Origin: Saccharomycopsis fibuligera x Saccharomycopsis cf. fibuligera
Taxonomy: Eukaryota > Ascomycota > Saccharomycetes > Ascoideales > Saccharomycopsidaceae
DNA: 64,000 nucleotides
Assembly (NCBI GenBank): GCA_001936135.1
Contig: CP012821.1
Coordinates: 1,178,001 to 1,242,000 of the forward strand
Direction of reading: 5' to 3'
Shown piece by piece: positions 19,643-29,985 of this stretch; within the stretch, counting starts at the first letter, position 1, and every line of letters starts with the position of its first letter. The notes beneath the pieces were generated by a model. It did not search any database. It was not told the DNA's origin and was given only the letters and a program-made list of their open reading frames with translations. The translations under genes and the position numbers were made by a program.

Positions 19643-20548
19643 ATGCTTCCGCTCAGATCTAGTATAGGCATTACTGCCTCTCGGGCTGCCCTTTTCAAGG
19701 CAAGCGCAGCTTCAGCCACCGCGGTCCCAAGATTGTCCTCCACTTCATTCACATTCAATAATAACAGCACTTTAATCAGCACTAACATCAATCAAAAAAG
19801 ACATAAAATGATGGATAGTCAAGCTAAACAAGTCAATCAAGAAATCACTGCCGCAGGGTTACCTATCCGTGTATACATTCCACCATCATTCAAAAGCTAC
19901 CCATCATTTTTCAGTAGCCCCGCTCTCTGGGTCCGTTTGATCGCTCGTCGTATGTACGCATTTGGCCTTAATACTTTCACGGTGGGGCTTGCTAGACTTA
20001 CAGGGGACAACTTTAAACCAGAGTTCTTGCTTTGGAAAAATGAAGCAGTGGATATCTTTATCAAAGTGAATAAAGCTTTTGCTAAGCGTCAGGTTGAATC
20101 TGTTGATAATTGTTTAACTCTCTGGTCCAAGTATCCTCTTATCAAACGTCAAGAATCATTGCCTAAAAATTATGAATTTGATTGGAAATTGATTAAATTG
20201 CTTGCTCCACCAAAATTGGAAGTTTTTATGCCATATGGTGCAAGCGGTCGTAGTTTCAATTATTTGATTGTCGTTTACAAATTCAATACTTTACAAGGGT
20301 TGGCCAAGTACAACAAGAGCACTGGTGAAGTGACCAAGACCGAAGAAACAGTGGAAAACCATTTGGCCTTTTTTGTGGACTACAGAACCAACACTTTGAG
20401 ACTTTGTGGTTCTACTTTTGAAAGCGGACTTCATGATCCAGTGAAACCGAATGAACCTACTTCTAATTTGGGTACGGTGATGAAGATCCAGGGAGATATC
20501 TTTAGACCAAATGATGACTTGCTCAACAAGGCATTGACTCAGGATTGA
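19643..20548 (+). CDS. MBA1: Mba1, mitochondrial ribosome receptor at the inner membrane
   Basis: 301 residues against 278 in yeast. Mba1 is a peripheral matrix-side protein that docks the mitochondrial ribosome to the inner membrane and works with Oxa1 in inserting mitochondrially made proteins. Residues ~1-55 form a basic, Ser/Ala-rich presequence without acidic residues (MLPLRSSIGITASRAALFKA). The core shows IYIPPSFKSYPSFF, then RRMYAFGLNTFTVGLARL and FLLWKNEAVDIFIKVNKAFA (residues ~75-155), which align well with yeast Mba1 RRLYTFGLNSVQVALFRF and FLLWKNKAIETYINVN. The C-terminal part ends MKIQGDIFRP, matching yeast MKVNGDIYRL. It belongs to the MRPL45/TIM44-like fold family. Start supported by the presequence; an in-frame ATG at residue 55 would delete it. 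Confidence 0.94.
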   Translation: MLPLRSSIGITASRAALFKASAASATAVPRLSSTSFTFNNNSTLISTNINQKRHKMMDSQAKQVNQEITAAGLPIRVYIPPSFKSYPSFFSSPALWVRLIARRMYAFGLNTFTVGLARLTGDNFKPEFLLWKNEAVDIFIKVNKAFAKRQVESVDNCLTLWSKYPLIKRQESLPKNYEFDWKLIKLLAPPKLEVFMPYGASGRSFNYLIVVYKFNTLQGLAKYNKSTGEVTKTEETVENHLAFFVDYRTNTLRLCGSTFESGLHDPVKPNEPTSNLGTVMKIQGDIFRPNDDLLNKALTQD

Positions 20549-21637
20549 GGATAGACTGTTTTCTGTTATAGAGAAGGAAAATGGGAAGACAATACGTTGA
20601 ACTTGTAAATAATTAGAATGCATGAATCGCAAAACAAAGAATAGAAAATTCAAGAAGATTGTAGAACAATTTTAATATACATGGATGATGTAGGCTCGTC
20701 AGTGCAAAAGCAAAAGAAAATCAAGCTCAAGATTAAAAGAATGGGAAAAAGAGTCTCAACAAATAGATTGTACTGCCAAAAAGTTCAATTCAGATATAAA
20801 AATAAATGGTGAACGATTATGTGAGAAATTTAAAGCTTTTGGTGTACAAGAAGTCTGAAGTTTAAGCTACAAATATTTTTAAGGAAAAGTAACATTTTTT
20901 AGTAGCTACAAATCCTGTTCGGTTGGTGTTAGAAGCATACTTTATCGGCCACTGACATTATGCACCATTATGGTGAGTATAAAGTATCTACTGTACTATT
21001 TTTCATGCGATAAGACTCTTTCTCTTCTTCTTTACCTGTGACTGCCTGAGAGAGACGAGAATGCGTATTTTCTTTGTTTTGTGGAACTGTAGCTTAAGAA
21101 GACATGTTCTCTGTTGAATATGCATTAATACTCTTGACACGCATTCAAATGCATCATATCACTTTACAGATCCGGGCAACATAAAACACCCCATTATTAC
21201 TAACCAGACCATAAGAAAATAGAAAAATAAAAAAAAATAGAAACAGAAAATCAATTTTAACAAAAACAAGAATAAAGTCAACCAAAGTGAAGGGTTGCAG
21301 CTACTCTAGGTAATGCTCCACCAGACTTTCATCTCATTGGCTCTCCTACACTCCAATCCCACCCTCAGTATCCATCAGCACTAGCCTTTGCATTGCTAGC
21401 TTCCTCGAGAGCCATATTTTTCAATTCCTTTTTAGCAGATTAATACTTTATCTGTCATTTATCCTGCACTATTCACTTGCCATTTACACAGTCTCACCGA
21501 TCAATTGGTGATCAGACAACACAGTCCTAAAGAGATACTTTAAAAAAGAGGTCCTATCAAGCTATACATGGGCGACCTGTGAATAAATGTTTATACTGAT
21601 TATTAGTTTTTATTGAATAAACCAAAAAAAATCAACA
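20549..21637. other. Spacer between MBA1 and RGR1
   Basis: About 1.1 kb. A C-rich, T-rich patch at 21310-21500 lies in an otherwise AT-rich promoter. A five-codon frame starts at 21568 in the putative leader. No gene was recognised. Confidence 0.5.
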
Positions 21638-24600
21638 ATGGATCAACAGCAATTGCAACAGCAACAGGAGCAACCTCAACCGCAACAGCAGCAGCAGCAG
21701 AATGGCAATAAATTGGCTCAAACTTCCTCGACAACTAACACAACCTCAAACAATACGGATGCTGTTAAACAGCAATCCCAGCCAATCATATCGTCTCTGC
21801 AACCACAAGTGCCATCCAAATTACAGCAAAAACAGTTGCAACTGGAACAAGACAACGAGATTATTGTCCAGCAGCGACAGCCACCAGAAATACCGCACAT
21901 CACAATCAATATCAAACCATATTCGGAAATCATTGATGAAGTCTCTAAACATGCATACCATGAGCTTTTGGCATTAATCAAAACATTACCTTCTAGTAAT
22001 GATCCAACGCGGTTTTACGGTAATGCGTTCGAAGAAGATTTACAAAGAAAGAAAAATTTGCTTGAATTGGTGGTCAAGATCAGAAATTATTTTGTCAAAT
22101 TGTATGTGTTGAACAAATGGAGTGTCAATTCTGTCAATTTTGGCAAGTTGATTGATTTACTCAATTGGCTCCGAGGACAACAAATGTTTTTTGATTCATT
22201 GGTGGAAAATATCAAGCGCATAAAGATTGATTTGAATTTTGCCAAGTTACCAAATCATGATTTAATCACTAGTTTTATTGTTTTGAATGAAGCTCACTAT
22301 CACAATAATAACAGTTACAGTAATCCTGAAGTCTATACCGATAAAAATCTTAGTTTGTTGCCAAGTTATAATTTATTGGAAAATCAGAAACTCAATGCCA
22401 AGTTTTTGCTAAAAGTGTTGAAAAACTTGAACTCCTTATTGCATTTAAAAATATCCAAGTTGTTTCTCAAGTGCCCACCTAGCTCATTGAATTCAATTGT
22501 ATTTCCAAATTGCGTGATAAGAGATGGTAAGCTTTTTCTTTCAATAAACAATGAATTCGATGTGTGCCTTACATTAGTCAATTTAGATTCCAATGAAATC
22601 AAAACTGATGACGAGCAGCAATCTAAATCCAATGATGAACAATCAAATACATCCAAAACAGCAAACATATTTAGGAAAAGATCACTAGAAAACCATGTGT
22701 TCATAATATTGGACTTCAAATTTAAATTTGGTCTTGATGATCTTGGTAACATGGTCTTTAACATTGACAATTATTTACCATTGTATAATCAAAATAATTT
22801 AAAGACTTTCCTTAATAGTCAGGTATTATACCAAGACCCAACCGAAGCCGTCAAGTATACCAAGAATCCATTGGTTGACTTGTACGACTACTTGCATACC
22901 TATTCACTCAATTATAAGCTTTATCTAATTAGCAATCAGCTCAGCATGCTCATTAATGGTGTTGCTCCCGCAGGTAGTGTGGGAAGCTTGGGAAATAGCA
23001 ACAACAACCTCAACAATAATGGTAATTCATCACTAAATGGAGCAAATAAGCTAACTTGGGGCTCTAATTTGAAGTACACTTACAACCCTGAAAAAAGTTT
23101 AATTACAATTTTTTACTGGATTCAAAAACGTCATATTAAACAAAAGTCGTATATTCAAATTGGCATCACGAACGATTATCAAGAAGCCAACGAGATTGGA
23201 GGAGGAGGTGGAGGAGCAGGAGGTGGAGGTGTTGAAGAAACTGCTGCTGACATTGCCAATGATAGTGGTCGAGGCTTAAATAAAAACAAGAGACTCTCTT
23301 TTAAATGGTTCAAGGATGGTAAGTTGTCCACAGATAATGAGTTTGAAGAGTTGTTTCAAAAATTAGAAAGCGGTTTTAAATTGGGAAGTTACGCTAGCTT
23401 CACTGATGGATTGTTAAGTGTGTCTGGTGATGATAGTGATTCAGGTGCTAATACTGTGGCACTGCCTTTATTGAAGCCAATTTCTAATTCGGCAACATTC
23501 CCTGGTAGAAATAGTACAAGCAATGGGCTTGGCCGTATTGAAGAAAGCGGTAACAAGGTATTAATAGCGGAAACTGCAAGTAATAATGATAACCAAGGAG
23601 GTGTTAATAATCCTAATAATAATAACAATGATGATGACGATGATAACAAAGAATTTGTTGGAGAGTTCCAAAAATTTTCTATTCAAACGTTACTCAGTTT
23701 AGTATTGAATAGACACGTTGAGTCGCTTATAAATGACATTCATTATAGAATGACAAGAATCGTTAGCAATGCTCGTCATTCTTTCGGTGACGTGCTTGAG
23801 TTAAGTGAAAATAATTATTTCAAAGAAGACACAGTAAGTATTAGTCATAACAGCTACCATCAAACAACAGCCGCAACAGCACAAGTTTCAGCATCAAAAG
23901 TGGAATACTTGGAGTTGGTGGACAAGTATTATATCCTAATTAAGCTCAACAATGAAAAGCTAGTATACTATTCTATCGATTATCTTACCGGTCATTCATT
24001 CTTCATTAATCCTTCACCATCAGTAAATGCGATTTGTTCCAAGTATCAGTTTCATAATTTTGTCGTTGTTAGCACCGGAACTAGATCAGATCTTAATAAT
24101 AGTAATAGCAGCGGTGCTAGCGCCACTGAATGGGAAATCCGCACGGGTCCGATGTTTTTCATGCCTAGTAATTTCGCTGAGTTGGAAGAATCATTAGTGA
24201 TTGCACATCAATTACTTATTGTGAGAATGGAGCTCTTGAGGCACGAAACCATTAAGGTGCTTTCGGTAACTGGGTGGGTGAATTGCCCAATTATCAACCT
24301 AGAGCTTTCTGAATTGGCTAAATTGCAATTTAGATTAAAAAATATGAAAAAATTGAGAGAAACACAAATGGATGAAAAGTCTAAATCGGATTCATCAAAA
24401 TTAACCGCCCAGCAGCAAAAAGGTCAATCTAAAGTCACAGGTTCAACGCTGAATGGAGTATACAATACCGATGCGTCATTCATTGACGTTTTGAAAAACT
24501 ATCGAAATTTTTGGTCATTGCAATATTACCAATTACGAAATTGGCCGAGTAATTGGTTCTTGATTGTATTTTTAACTAATTTTGGACCTAAGGATGGTAA

Positions 24601-26941
24601 TAATAAATTGTGTTGGTTGGCGCAGATTAAATCTATAAATGGGAGATGGTCAATTGCTTTTCATGATAAGCTAGTATTGTCCAAGTATCGTAGTTTGAGG
24701 CTGACTAGCAACGCTGATAATGATAAAGATGTTGCTAATTTAGCATCTTTTGAAAAAGAAAGACGAGCAGGTCGTGTTACTGATTCTACTGATATTTGCA
24801 ATGGGCAAACTAGACAAACAAGTCAGGTAGCTACATCTGACAGCAATAGAAATAAAGCCTGTAGCTTTGTTTCCAGAAATGGAGCTACAGCTACATCAAT
24901 CATGTCTGACACTACTAAAAACAGCAGCAATCTCGAGAAGAATTCCAGGGTTGGCGAAAACTCAACCATAAATGATTTGGGTGGTTTCGGCAATCCTGGC
25001 TCCACATTGGACTACGACACTAGTTTGATGCTTGGGAAGCTGGCGACTAATAAAATCTCCATCCATATAGTTATGGAAGAGCTCAACAAAAATCAAGTTC
25101 GAACCAATGTACCAGAAAATAACAACAAGTTTAAGATTGAGTCAATGCTTAACAAGATCTGGTTTTCTGGTGATGAATGTGAAAATAACGTTGAGAATCA
25201 AACACAAGATCGCAGAAGCGGTATTATTGATAATCCTAATAGTAACAATAATGATAAGAACCATGCTAATGTTAATAATACGATTAGCGGGACTGGTACT
25301 GGTGAACAGTTATCGATTATTATTCTCGACAATCGCAGTTTGGTTCCTGCGGCAAACATTATCAAGAATAACTTGGTGCTTACGGTGGAACTATTCAATT
25401 CTAAAATGAAACTCAACATGTATGGTCAACTAACCATGCCAATGAAATTGCTTCAAGATGATGCTAAAAACAACAATAATAACAACGTGGCAAAACAATC
25501 ACTCATTCAGGTGGACACCACTGGTGAGTATTTCAAAATTTCTTCTATAGTCGACATCAATGAGCATAGTTTTAAGGAGAAAAAACTCAATTATTTTTAC
25601 CAAACATATCAATGTTTGCAAAAATTTGCTAATTTAGTGAGTTTGGTTAATATTTTTGCATGGGGGTTGAGAAATGAATCTAGACATTATTCTGAATTTT
25701 TGGATGTGTATTTAGATCGTATTGTTTTTAAGTATGGCGGTGGTGATGACGATGGTCTGGCTGAATATTACATTTTTCAGATCAAAAGTGTCGACGATGG
25801 TGACAATGGTGATAGTATTGATGATAGTAATGCAATCAAGCAAGAAAATGAAGTTCCACTGACATTGACACCGCTGTCGCTGACGCTGAAAATGAAAGCA
25901 AGGATAACAGAAAAGCAACAGCAACAGAAATACAAGCTAAAACTTGAATTGCCAAGGGGAAACGCTCACGAGTTTACAATTGCCCACTTGGAAAATGTCT
26001 TACACTCAGGTAGTGAAAGTCACAAGTCAAACTGGTCATTGGCTAATATTTTCAACAATGATATTAATGGTGAAAATGGTGTTATCGGTAATGGTACGGT
26101 TAGTGCTGTTAATGGTAATGGAAGTATCAATGGCAATGGAAAAGTTGAGATGAAACCACCGCAGAACAAAAACATTAGACAGAAACTAACGCAAACGGTA
26201 CCACATTCAAGGTTGAAGCAGAAAATTGGTCAACAACAACAAGAACAACATCAACAACAACAGCAGCAGCAGCAGAACTTGCTTAATGAGAAGACTTCTG
26301 CTTTGCGAAAGACAATTGCTAACGAAACACAAGATAATTTAAGAGCTGGCTTGAACAACAGCAATCTGTTAGATATCCTCAAGTATCAAGACGGAATCCT
26401 TAAACTTCTCAAATATATTAAACTCACACTGCCATTAGTGAACGCATTCAAAAAATTTCAACTTTTGAATAAGCGATTCATACAGAATTTGTCCAGTCAA
26501 AGCAGTCTTGAAAAAGTCCGAGTTGTCATTAAATATCACTGCACCTGTCATGATTTGCTTAACTATGCGGTAATTTATGATATACGTAAAGAAGCAACAC
26601 GAAGACCAGAACAGAATTCTAACACCATGCAACATATAATTTCGCGAAGTTTGATTAAAGTTGCCATTAAGATGAAAAACGTTCAAAATAAACCATCGCT
26701 AATGGTGCAAATGTTACCAATGACTATTGAAAATCAGCTAAATGGAACAATGCGAATGCCGCTGGCTCAACAGTATCGCGCATTAGCTCAAGGTTTGAGA
26801 AAATTGCTAGCGGAACTGGCGGTGTTGTTGGCAAAGAAAGGCGAAGTTCACTTTTTGGGAGATTGTATGCTGTGTGATACTGAGATGTTGTTTGAAGCAA
26901 TCCAGTCACTTCATGAACGAATAATGAAGAAGTTTAGATAG
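21638..26941 (+). CDS. RGR1: Rgr1/Med14, Mediator scaffold subunit
   Basis: 1767 residues, much longer than yeast Rgr1 (1082). Med14 is the backbone joining head, middle and tail of Mediator, the RNA polymerase II coactivator. After a Gln-rich N-terminus (residues 1-85), the conserved block PHITINIKPYSEIIDEVSKHAYHEL, with RIRNYFVKLYVLNKWS-like sequence at ~140-165, matches the Med14 N-terminal domain. Later blocks such as YNPEKSLITIFYW and NWFLIVFLTNFG are separated by Asn-, Gly- and Asp-rich inserts (~430-460, 525-545, 640-675, 1180-1220), which explain the size. A second Gln run lies near 1530-1550. Four CTG codons cluster at 25859-25888, coding Ser rather than Leu if CTG is recoded. The ATG 21638 opens the Gln-rich segment; a later start would still keep the conserved block. 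Confidence 0.9.
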   Translation: MDQQQLQQQQEQPQPQQQQQQNGNKLAQTSSTTNTTSNNTDAVKQQSQPIISSLQPQVPSKLQQKQLQLEQDNEIIVQQRQPPEIPHITINIKPYSEIIDEVSKHAYHELLALIKTLPSSNDPTRFYGNAFEEDLQRKKNLLELVVKIRNYFVKLYVLNKWSVNSVNFGKLIDLLNWLRGQQMFFDSLVENIKRIKIDLNFAKLPNHDLITSFIVLNEAHYHNNNSYSNPEVYTDKNLSLLPSYNLLENQKLNAKFLLKVLKNLNSLLHLKISKLFLKCPPSSLNSIVFPNCVIRDGKLFLSINNEFDVCLTLVNLDSNEIKTDDEQQSKSNDEQSNTSKTANIFRKRSLENHVFIILDFKFKFGLDDLGNMVFNIDNYLPLYNQNNLKTFLNSQVLYQDPTEAVKYTKNPLVDLYDYLHTYSLNYKLYLISNQLSMLINGVAPAGSVGSLGNSNNNLNNNGNSSLNGANKLTWGSNLKYTYNPEKSLITIFYWIQKRHIKQKSYIQIGITNDYQEANEIGGGGGGAGGGGVEETAADIANDSGRGLNKNKRLSFKWFKDGKLSTDNEFEELFQKLESGFKLGSYASFTDGLLSVSGDDSDSGANTVALPLLKPISNSATFPGRNSTSNGLGRIEESGNKVLIAETASNNDNQGGVNNPNNNNNDDDDDNKEFVGEFQKFSIQTLLSLVLNRHVESLINDIHYRMTRIVSNARHSFGDVLELSENNYFKEDTVSISHNSYHQTTAATAQVSASKVEYLELVDKYYILIKLNNEKLVYYSIDYLTGHSFFINPSPSVNAICSKYQFHNFVVVSTGTRSDLNNSNSSGASATEWEIRTGPMFFMPSNFAELEESLVIAHQLLIVRMELLRHETIKVLSVTGWVNCPIINLELSELAKLQFRLKNMKKLRETQMDEKSKSDSSKLTAQQQKGQSKVTGSTLNGVYNTDASFIDVLKNYRNFWSLQYYQLRNWPSNWFLIVFLTNFGPKDGNNKLCWLAQIKSINGRWSIAFHDKLVLSKYRSLRLTSNADNDKDVANLASFEKERRAGRVTDSTDICNGQTRQTSQVATSDSNRNKACSFVSRNGATATSIMSDTTKNSSNLEKNSRVGENSTINDLGGFGNPGSTLDYDTSLMLGKLATNKISIHIVMEELNKNQVRTNVPENNNKFKIESMLNKIWFSGDECENNVENQTQDRRSGIIDNPNSNNNDKNHANVNNTISGTGTGEQLSIIILDNRSLVPAANIIKNNLVLTVELFNSKMKLNMYGQLTMPMKLLQDDAKNNNNNNVAKQSLIQVDTTGEYFKISSIVDINEHSFKEKKLNYFYQTYQCLQKFANLVSLVNIFAWGLRNESRHYSEFLDVYLDRIVFKYGGGDDDGLAEYYIFQIKSVDDGDNGDSIDDSNAIKQENEVPLTLTPLSLTLKMKARITEKQQQQKYKLKLELPRGNAHEFTIAHLENVLHSGSESHKSNWSLANIFNNDINGENGVIGNGTVSAVNGNGSINGNGKVEMKPPQNKNIRQKLTQTVPHSRLKQKIGQQQQEQHQQQQQQQQNLLNEKTSALRKTIANETQDNLRAGLNNSNLLDILKYQDGILKLLKYIKLTLPLVNAFKKFQLLNKRFIQNLSSQSSLEKVRVVIKYHCTCHDLLNYAVIYDIRKEATRRPEQNSNTMQHIISRSLIKVAIKMKNVQNKPSLMVQMLPMTIENQLNGTMRMPLAQQYRALAQGLRKLLAELAVLLAKKGEVHFLGDCMLCDTEMLFEAIQSLHERIMKKFR

Positions 26942-27038
26942 TATGAGCATACTTACTGGTGGTTGATTATTACATAAACGTAATAAAATTAACAAAAATA
27001 TTAATTTTTAATTGAATTAAACTGGATTTCTGGCTCTC

Positions 27039-27086
<48 letters not shown>

Positions 27087-27613
27087 CTTTGCTCATGCAT
27101 ATTGACACATATTTATGTATCCATCATGATCTTCTTACCTGATGTACTATCTAATACTTTACATAATCAATTACATCACCAACTCTGCAGGAGTTTTCGG
27201 CGCCGTTATCGGAGAACAATCAGGTGCCCGTTCATGTGATAAAACGTTTTTCGGAGAACGGTCTAAAGAGGAAACATATATGTGTGTCGAGATCACATGC
27301 CCTATACTTAATCTATTAGTAATCTCTGAAAGGCTCGGTTTGCCCCGGTTTCCTTTTTTTTCTTTTTTTCACCGCTTTTCTGTAAATTGCTCAGTCACTC
27401 GCTTCGCTTTGGGGTTTGAAAGAGTGTGTGACACTGAAGATATTTATTTTACTATATTATACGGAGAAAGCACGCTGAACAAAACTTCTTTTTTCCTTTT
27501 CTCCTTTCTCATTCCTACGGCTATTTTATTTTTTTATTTACGCCTTGTCTATATTCATCATCACCAACAACAATAACTCATAACACAATATAACACAATA
27601 CAACACAACACAA
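26942..27613. other. Spacer between RGR1 and ISU1, with (GTA)16
   Basis: RGR1 3' end, a GTA microsatellite at 27039-27086 and the ISU1 promoter. The promoter holds CGGCGCCG (27198-27205), two copies of CGGAGAAC (27210-27217 and 27252-27259) and one TGATAA near 27236. An open frame over 27142-27576 shows no protein-like features. Confidence 0.5.
27039..27086. repeat. (GTA)16 microsatellite
   Basis: Sixteen perfect GTA units, 48 bases, about 100 bases past the RGR1 stop. Confidence 0.95.
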
Positions 27614-28225
27614 ATGCTTTCAAGAGTTATCACTAGAAATTTATTAGCTAAGGCTTCCGTTGCGCCAGCCGCTTCCGCTGCCGCTGTTATCACCGGCTCC
27701 AGATTAGCCACCACCGGCTCCCGTTTCACAGCCATCAATAACCACAGAAACAACGCCCCAGCCCTCAATGTTAACGGTGCTCGTTTTTACCATCCAAGAG
27801 TCATTGACCACTATCAAAATCCACGTAATGTAGGATCCATGAACAAGAACGACAATGATGTCGGCACCGGTTTAGTTGGTGCTCCAGCTTGCGGTGATGT
27901 GATGAGATTACAAATTAAAGTGAATGACGACACTGGATTGATTGAAGATGTCAAATTTAAGACTTTTGGTTGTGGTTCGGCCATTGCTTCTTCGTCTTTT
28001 GCCACTGAATTGTTAAAGGGTAAAAGTTTGGAAGAAGCTTTAAAGATCAAAAACACCATCATTGCTAAAGAATTGTCCTTGCCTCCAGTGAAGTTGCATT
28101 GCTCAATGTTGGCTGAAGACGCCATTAAAAGTGCTGTTAAGGATTACAGATCTAAGAGAGGTAAAAAGAGACCAACTTTGGGACCTGATGCTGTGAAGCC
28201 ATCAGGTGCTCAAGCTTCTGCTTAA
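27614..28225 (+). CDS. ISU1: Isu1, mitochondrial iron-sulfur cluster scaffold
   Basis: 203 residues; yeast Isu1 has 165. In the matrix it receives sulfur from Nfs1-Isd11 and iron-frataxin to build 2Fe-2S clusters, then hands them to the Ssq1-Jac1 chaperones. The first ~58 residues are a presequence rich in Ala, Arg, Ser and Thr. The IscU core begins at YHPRVIDHYQNPRNVGSM. The three ligand cysteines are visible in GAPACGDVM (with the conserved Asp), FGCGSAIASSS and LHCSMLAEDAI, and LPPVK just before the last is the Hsp70 recognition motif. The C-terminal tail after KDYRSKRG, about 15 residues, is an extension. It could be the Isu2 paralogue in species with two copies, but CTG-clade yeasts usually have one. 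Codon use is biased toward preferred codons, consistent with high expression. Confidence 0.96.
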   Translation: MLSRVITRNLLAKASVAPAASAAAVITGSRLATTGSRFTAINNHRNNAPALNVNGARFYHPRVIDHYQNPRNVGSMNKNDNDVGTGLVGAPACGDVMRLQIKVNDDTGLIEDVKFKTFGCGSAIASSSFATELLKGKSLEEALKIKNTIIAKELSLPPVKLHCSMLAEDAIKSAVKDYRSKRGKKRPTLGPDAVKPSGAQASA

Positions 28226-29130
28226 ACTTTCTATGTATAAAAATATTGACAAACAAGTAAAACATTTTTACTAGAAAAACAACGAAAAACAAAAACAAAT
28301 CCAAAGAACATGTCCGTTTTGTTCATCTAACGACTTATTGATTGACTCGATTCACTGTTGTGCTTTAAAATCCATTTTTTTTCTCATTTTAACTTATCTC
28401 TTCATTTTTCCATCGCCGTTTTTTTTTTTTTTTTTTTTTTTTTTCATTTTTCATATGAAATATTAGCCACTTCCAGAAAGTCGCATATTTCATGGGGGGT
28501 ACGATAACACTTGCACTGCTATTACTATAGTATACTACTACTTTATGTATTTGTTTAACATTTTTTTCTGTTTCACGTTGTTTTAGATTTTACTTTTGTA
28601 ATAGTTGCGCACTATAATTATATATATACAAACGTTAAATATTTATCTGAGTCATAACGTTAACTTGGGCTTCATTGAGCTTGATTTTGCAGATAACGGA
28701 TTTTGTAGAACCTTTGGAGAAGTGCTATTATAGAGGAAAGCATTTAGTAGCTAGTTGCACAACAAAGCTATTAGTGGAAAATGAAGTTGACACTAGATGA
28801 TGAGCCTAGTAGGGATTCTACAGTAGATGCTTATACAACTTATACACCATTGCTTTGAATTTTTTAAAAAAAATACAAGCAGATATAGCTAGATTAAATA
28901 ATATACACATTAACTGATAAACCTAAAAGAACTAAAGCACATAAAATAAAGAATTTGGAAGAACTAAAAAAACAAAAACAACTGAAAAACAAACAAACAA
29001 ACAAACAAACAGAAACAAAGCCAAAACATCCAAAAATTCCAAAGCAAAAGAAAAAGTTTCATAACATAGCAAAGTTCAACATAACATAACATTAAGCCAT
29101 CAGTAATCTACCATTCATCATACCAGCATG
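28226..29130. other. Convergent spacer between ISU1 and SPC24
   Basis: Both neighbours end here. It contains a 26-base T run (28419-28444) and (AAAC)6 near 28987-29010 in a purine-rich stretch. The part 28650-28800 is less repetitive but showed no tRNA or snRNA signature. Confidence 0.5.
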
Positions 29131-29985
29131 TTACAAATTATCCCAGATGTAATTGCTGATAAAATAATCACTTAATTTGTTATTTTTCTCATCGATATTC
29201 AACGTAGTGGCAATGTTGGTTCTGTTGTTGTTGATTATCAACTTGTACACTTTGTTACTATTGTAGTCTTCATTGATTTTGCTCAAAAAACTAGTATCTT
29301 CATTGTTATTGCTGTTCCTCTTGTCATTGTCTTCGTGTCTAGTGGTGCTAGAAGCATCTTCATTTATTGTCATTGTAGTATCGTCATCATCGTAATCGTT
29401 CTCTTCATCATCAATAGATCCCAGTGCTCCACTGGCAGTAGAAATCTGCCGTGACTTTCTTCTTTGCTGCCTGCTCTTTTCACTTCTACTTTCAGCACTA
29501 CCACCAGCAACGGCACGTCTATTTTTATATTCTGTTTCAATGATCAACCCAAAGTTTTTGTATATTTTCAACTTCAACACATTAGAATCTGGATTATCAT
29601 TGATTTCCATATTTAATACATTTAAATTCTTCAACTCCACTAACTCTTGAGATTTTTTCTTAAACTGCATGTTCAATTCATTTATTTCATTTTCCAATTC
29701 AAGATAATTTCGGGCTAATTTGAATTTCAAATTATTCAAATCATTAATCTCTTCAAGAATTCGTTTTCTATCTAATGATACTTCAAGTGATTGAATTTCG
29801 GAATTTTTTAAATCATATTCATTGGAAAGTTTTTCTACTATGGATTCTTGGGCTTTGAGTTTTTCGTTACGGATAGTTTGTAAGTTACTGATTTTTTTAT
29901 TTATCTGTGAAATGATTTGCACATCGGGATCAATTTCAAAATTTTGGATGGTGGATTTTAACAAGCTAGATGGATTCTGTAGCAT
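29131..29985 (-). CDS. SPC24: Spc24, Ndc80 kinetochore complex subunit
   Basis: 284 residues from the ATG at 29983-29985; yeast Spc24 has 213. With Spc25 it forms the centromere-facing end of the Ndc80 complex, which couples kinetochores to microtubules. The N-terminus MLQNPSSLLKSTIQNFEIDPDV aligns with yeast LLDNPVEFLKEVRESFDIQQDV. A coiled coil follows over residues ~25-130. VLKLKIYKNFGLIIE and the terminal KLSDYFISNYIWDNL match the Spc24 globular RWD domain (yeast NLSDFYKTKYIWERL). Between these is an unusual insert of ~85 residues, basic then very acidic and Asn-rich (~160-245), which splits the RWD domain. The start was moved 15 codons inside the longest frame because homology begins at MLQNP and the extra residues are hydrophobic. 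Confidence 0.92.
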   Translation of the reverse strand: MLQNPSSLLKSTIQNFEIDPDVQIISQINKKISNLQTIRNEKLKAQESIVEKLSNEYDLKNSEIQSLEVSLDRKRILEEINDLNNLKFKLARNYLELENEINELNMQFKKKSQELVELKNLNVLNMEINDNPDSNVLKLKIYKNFGLIIETEYKNRRAVAGGSAESRSEKSRQQRRKSRQISTASGALGSIDDEENDYDDDDTTMTINEDASSTTRHEDNDKRNSNNNEDTSFLSKINEDYNSNKVYKLIINNNRTNIATTLNIDEKNNKLSDYFISNYIWDNL

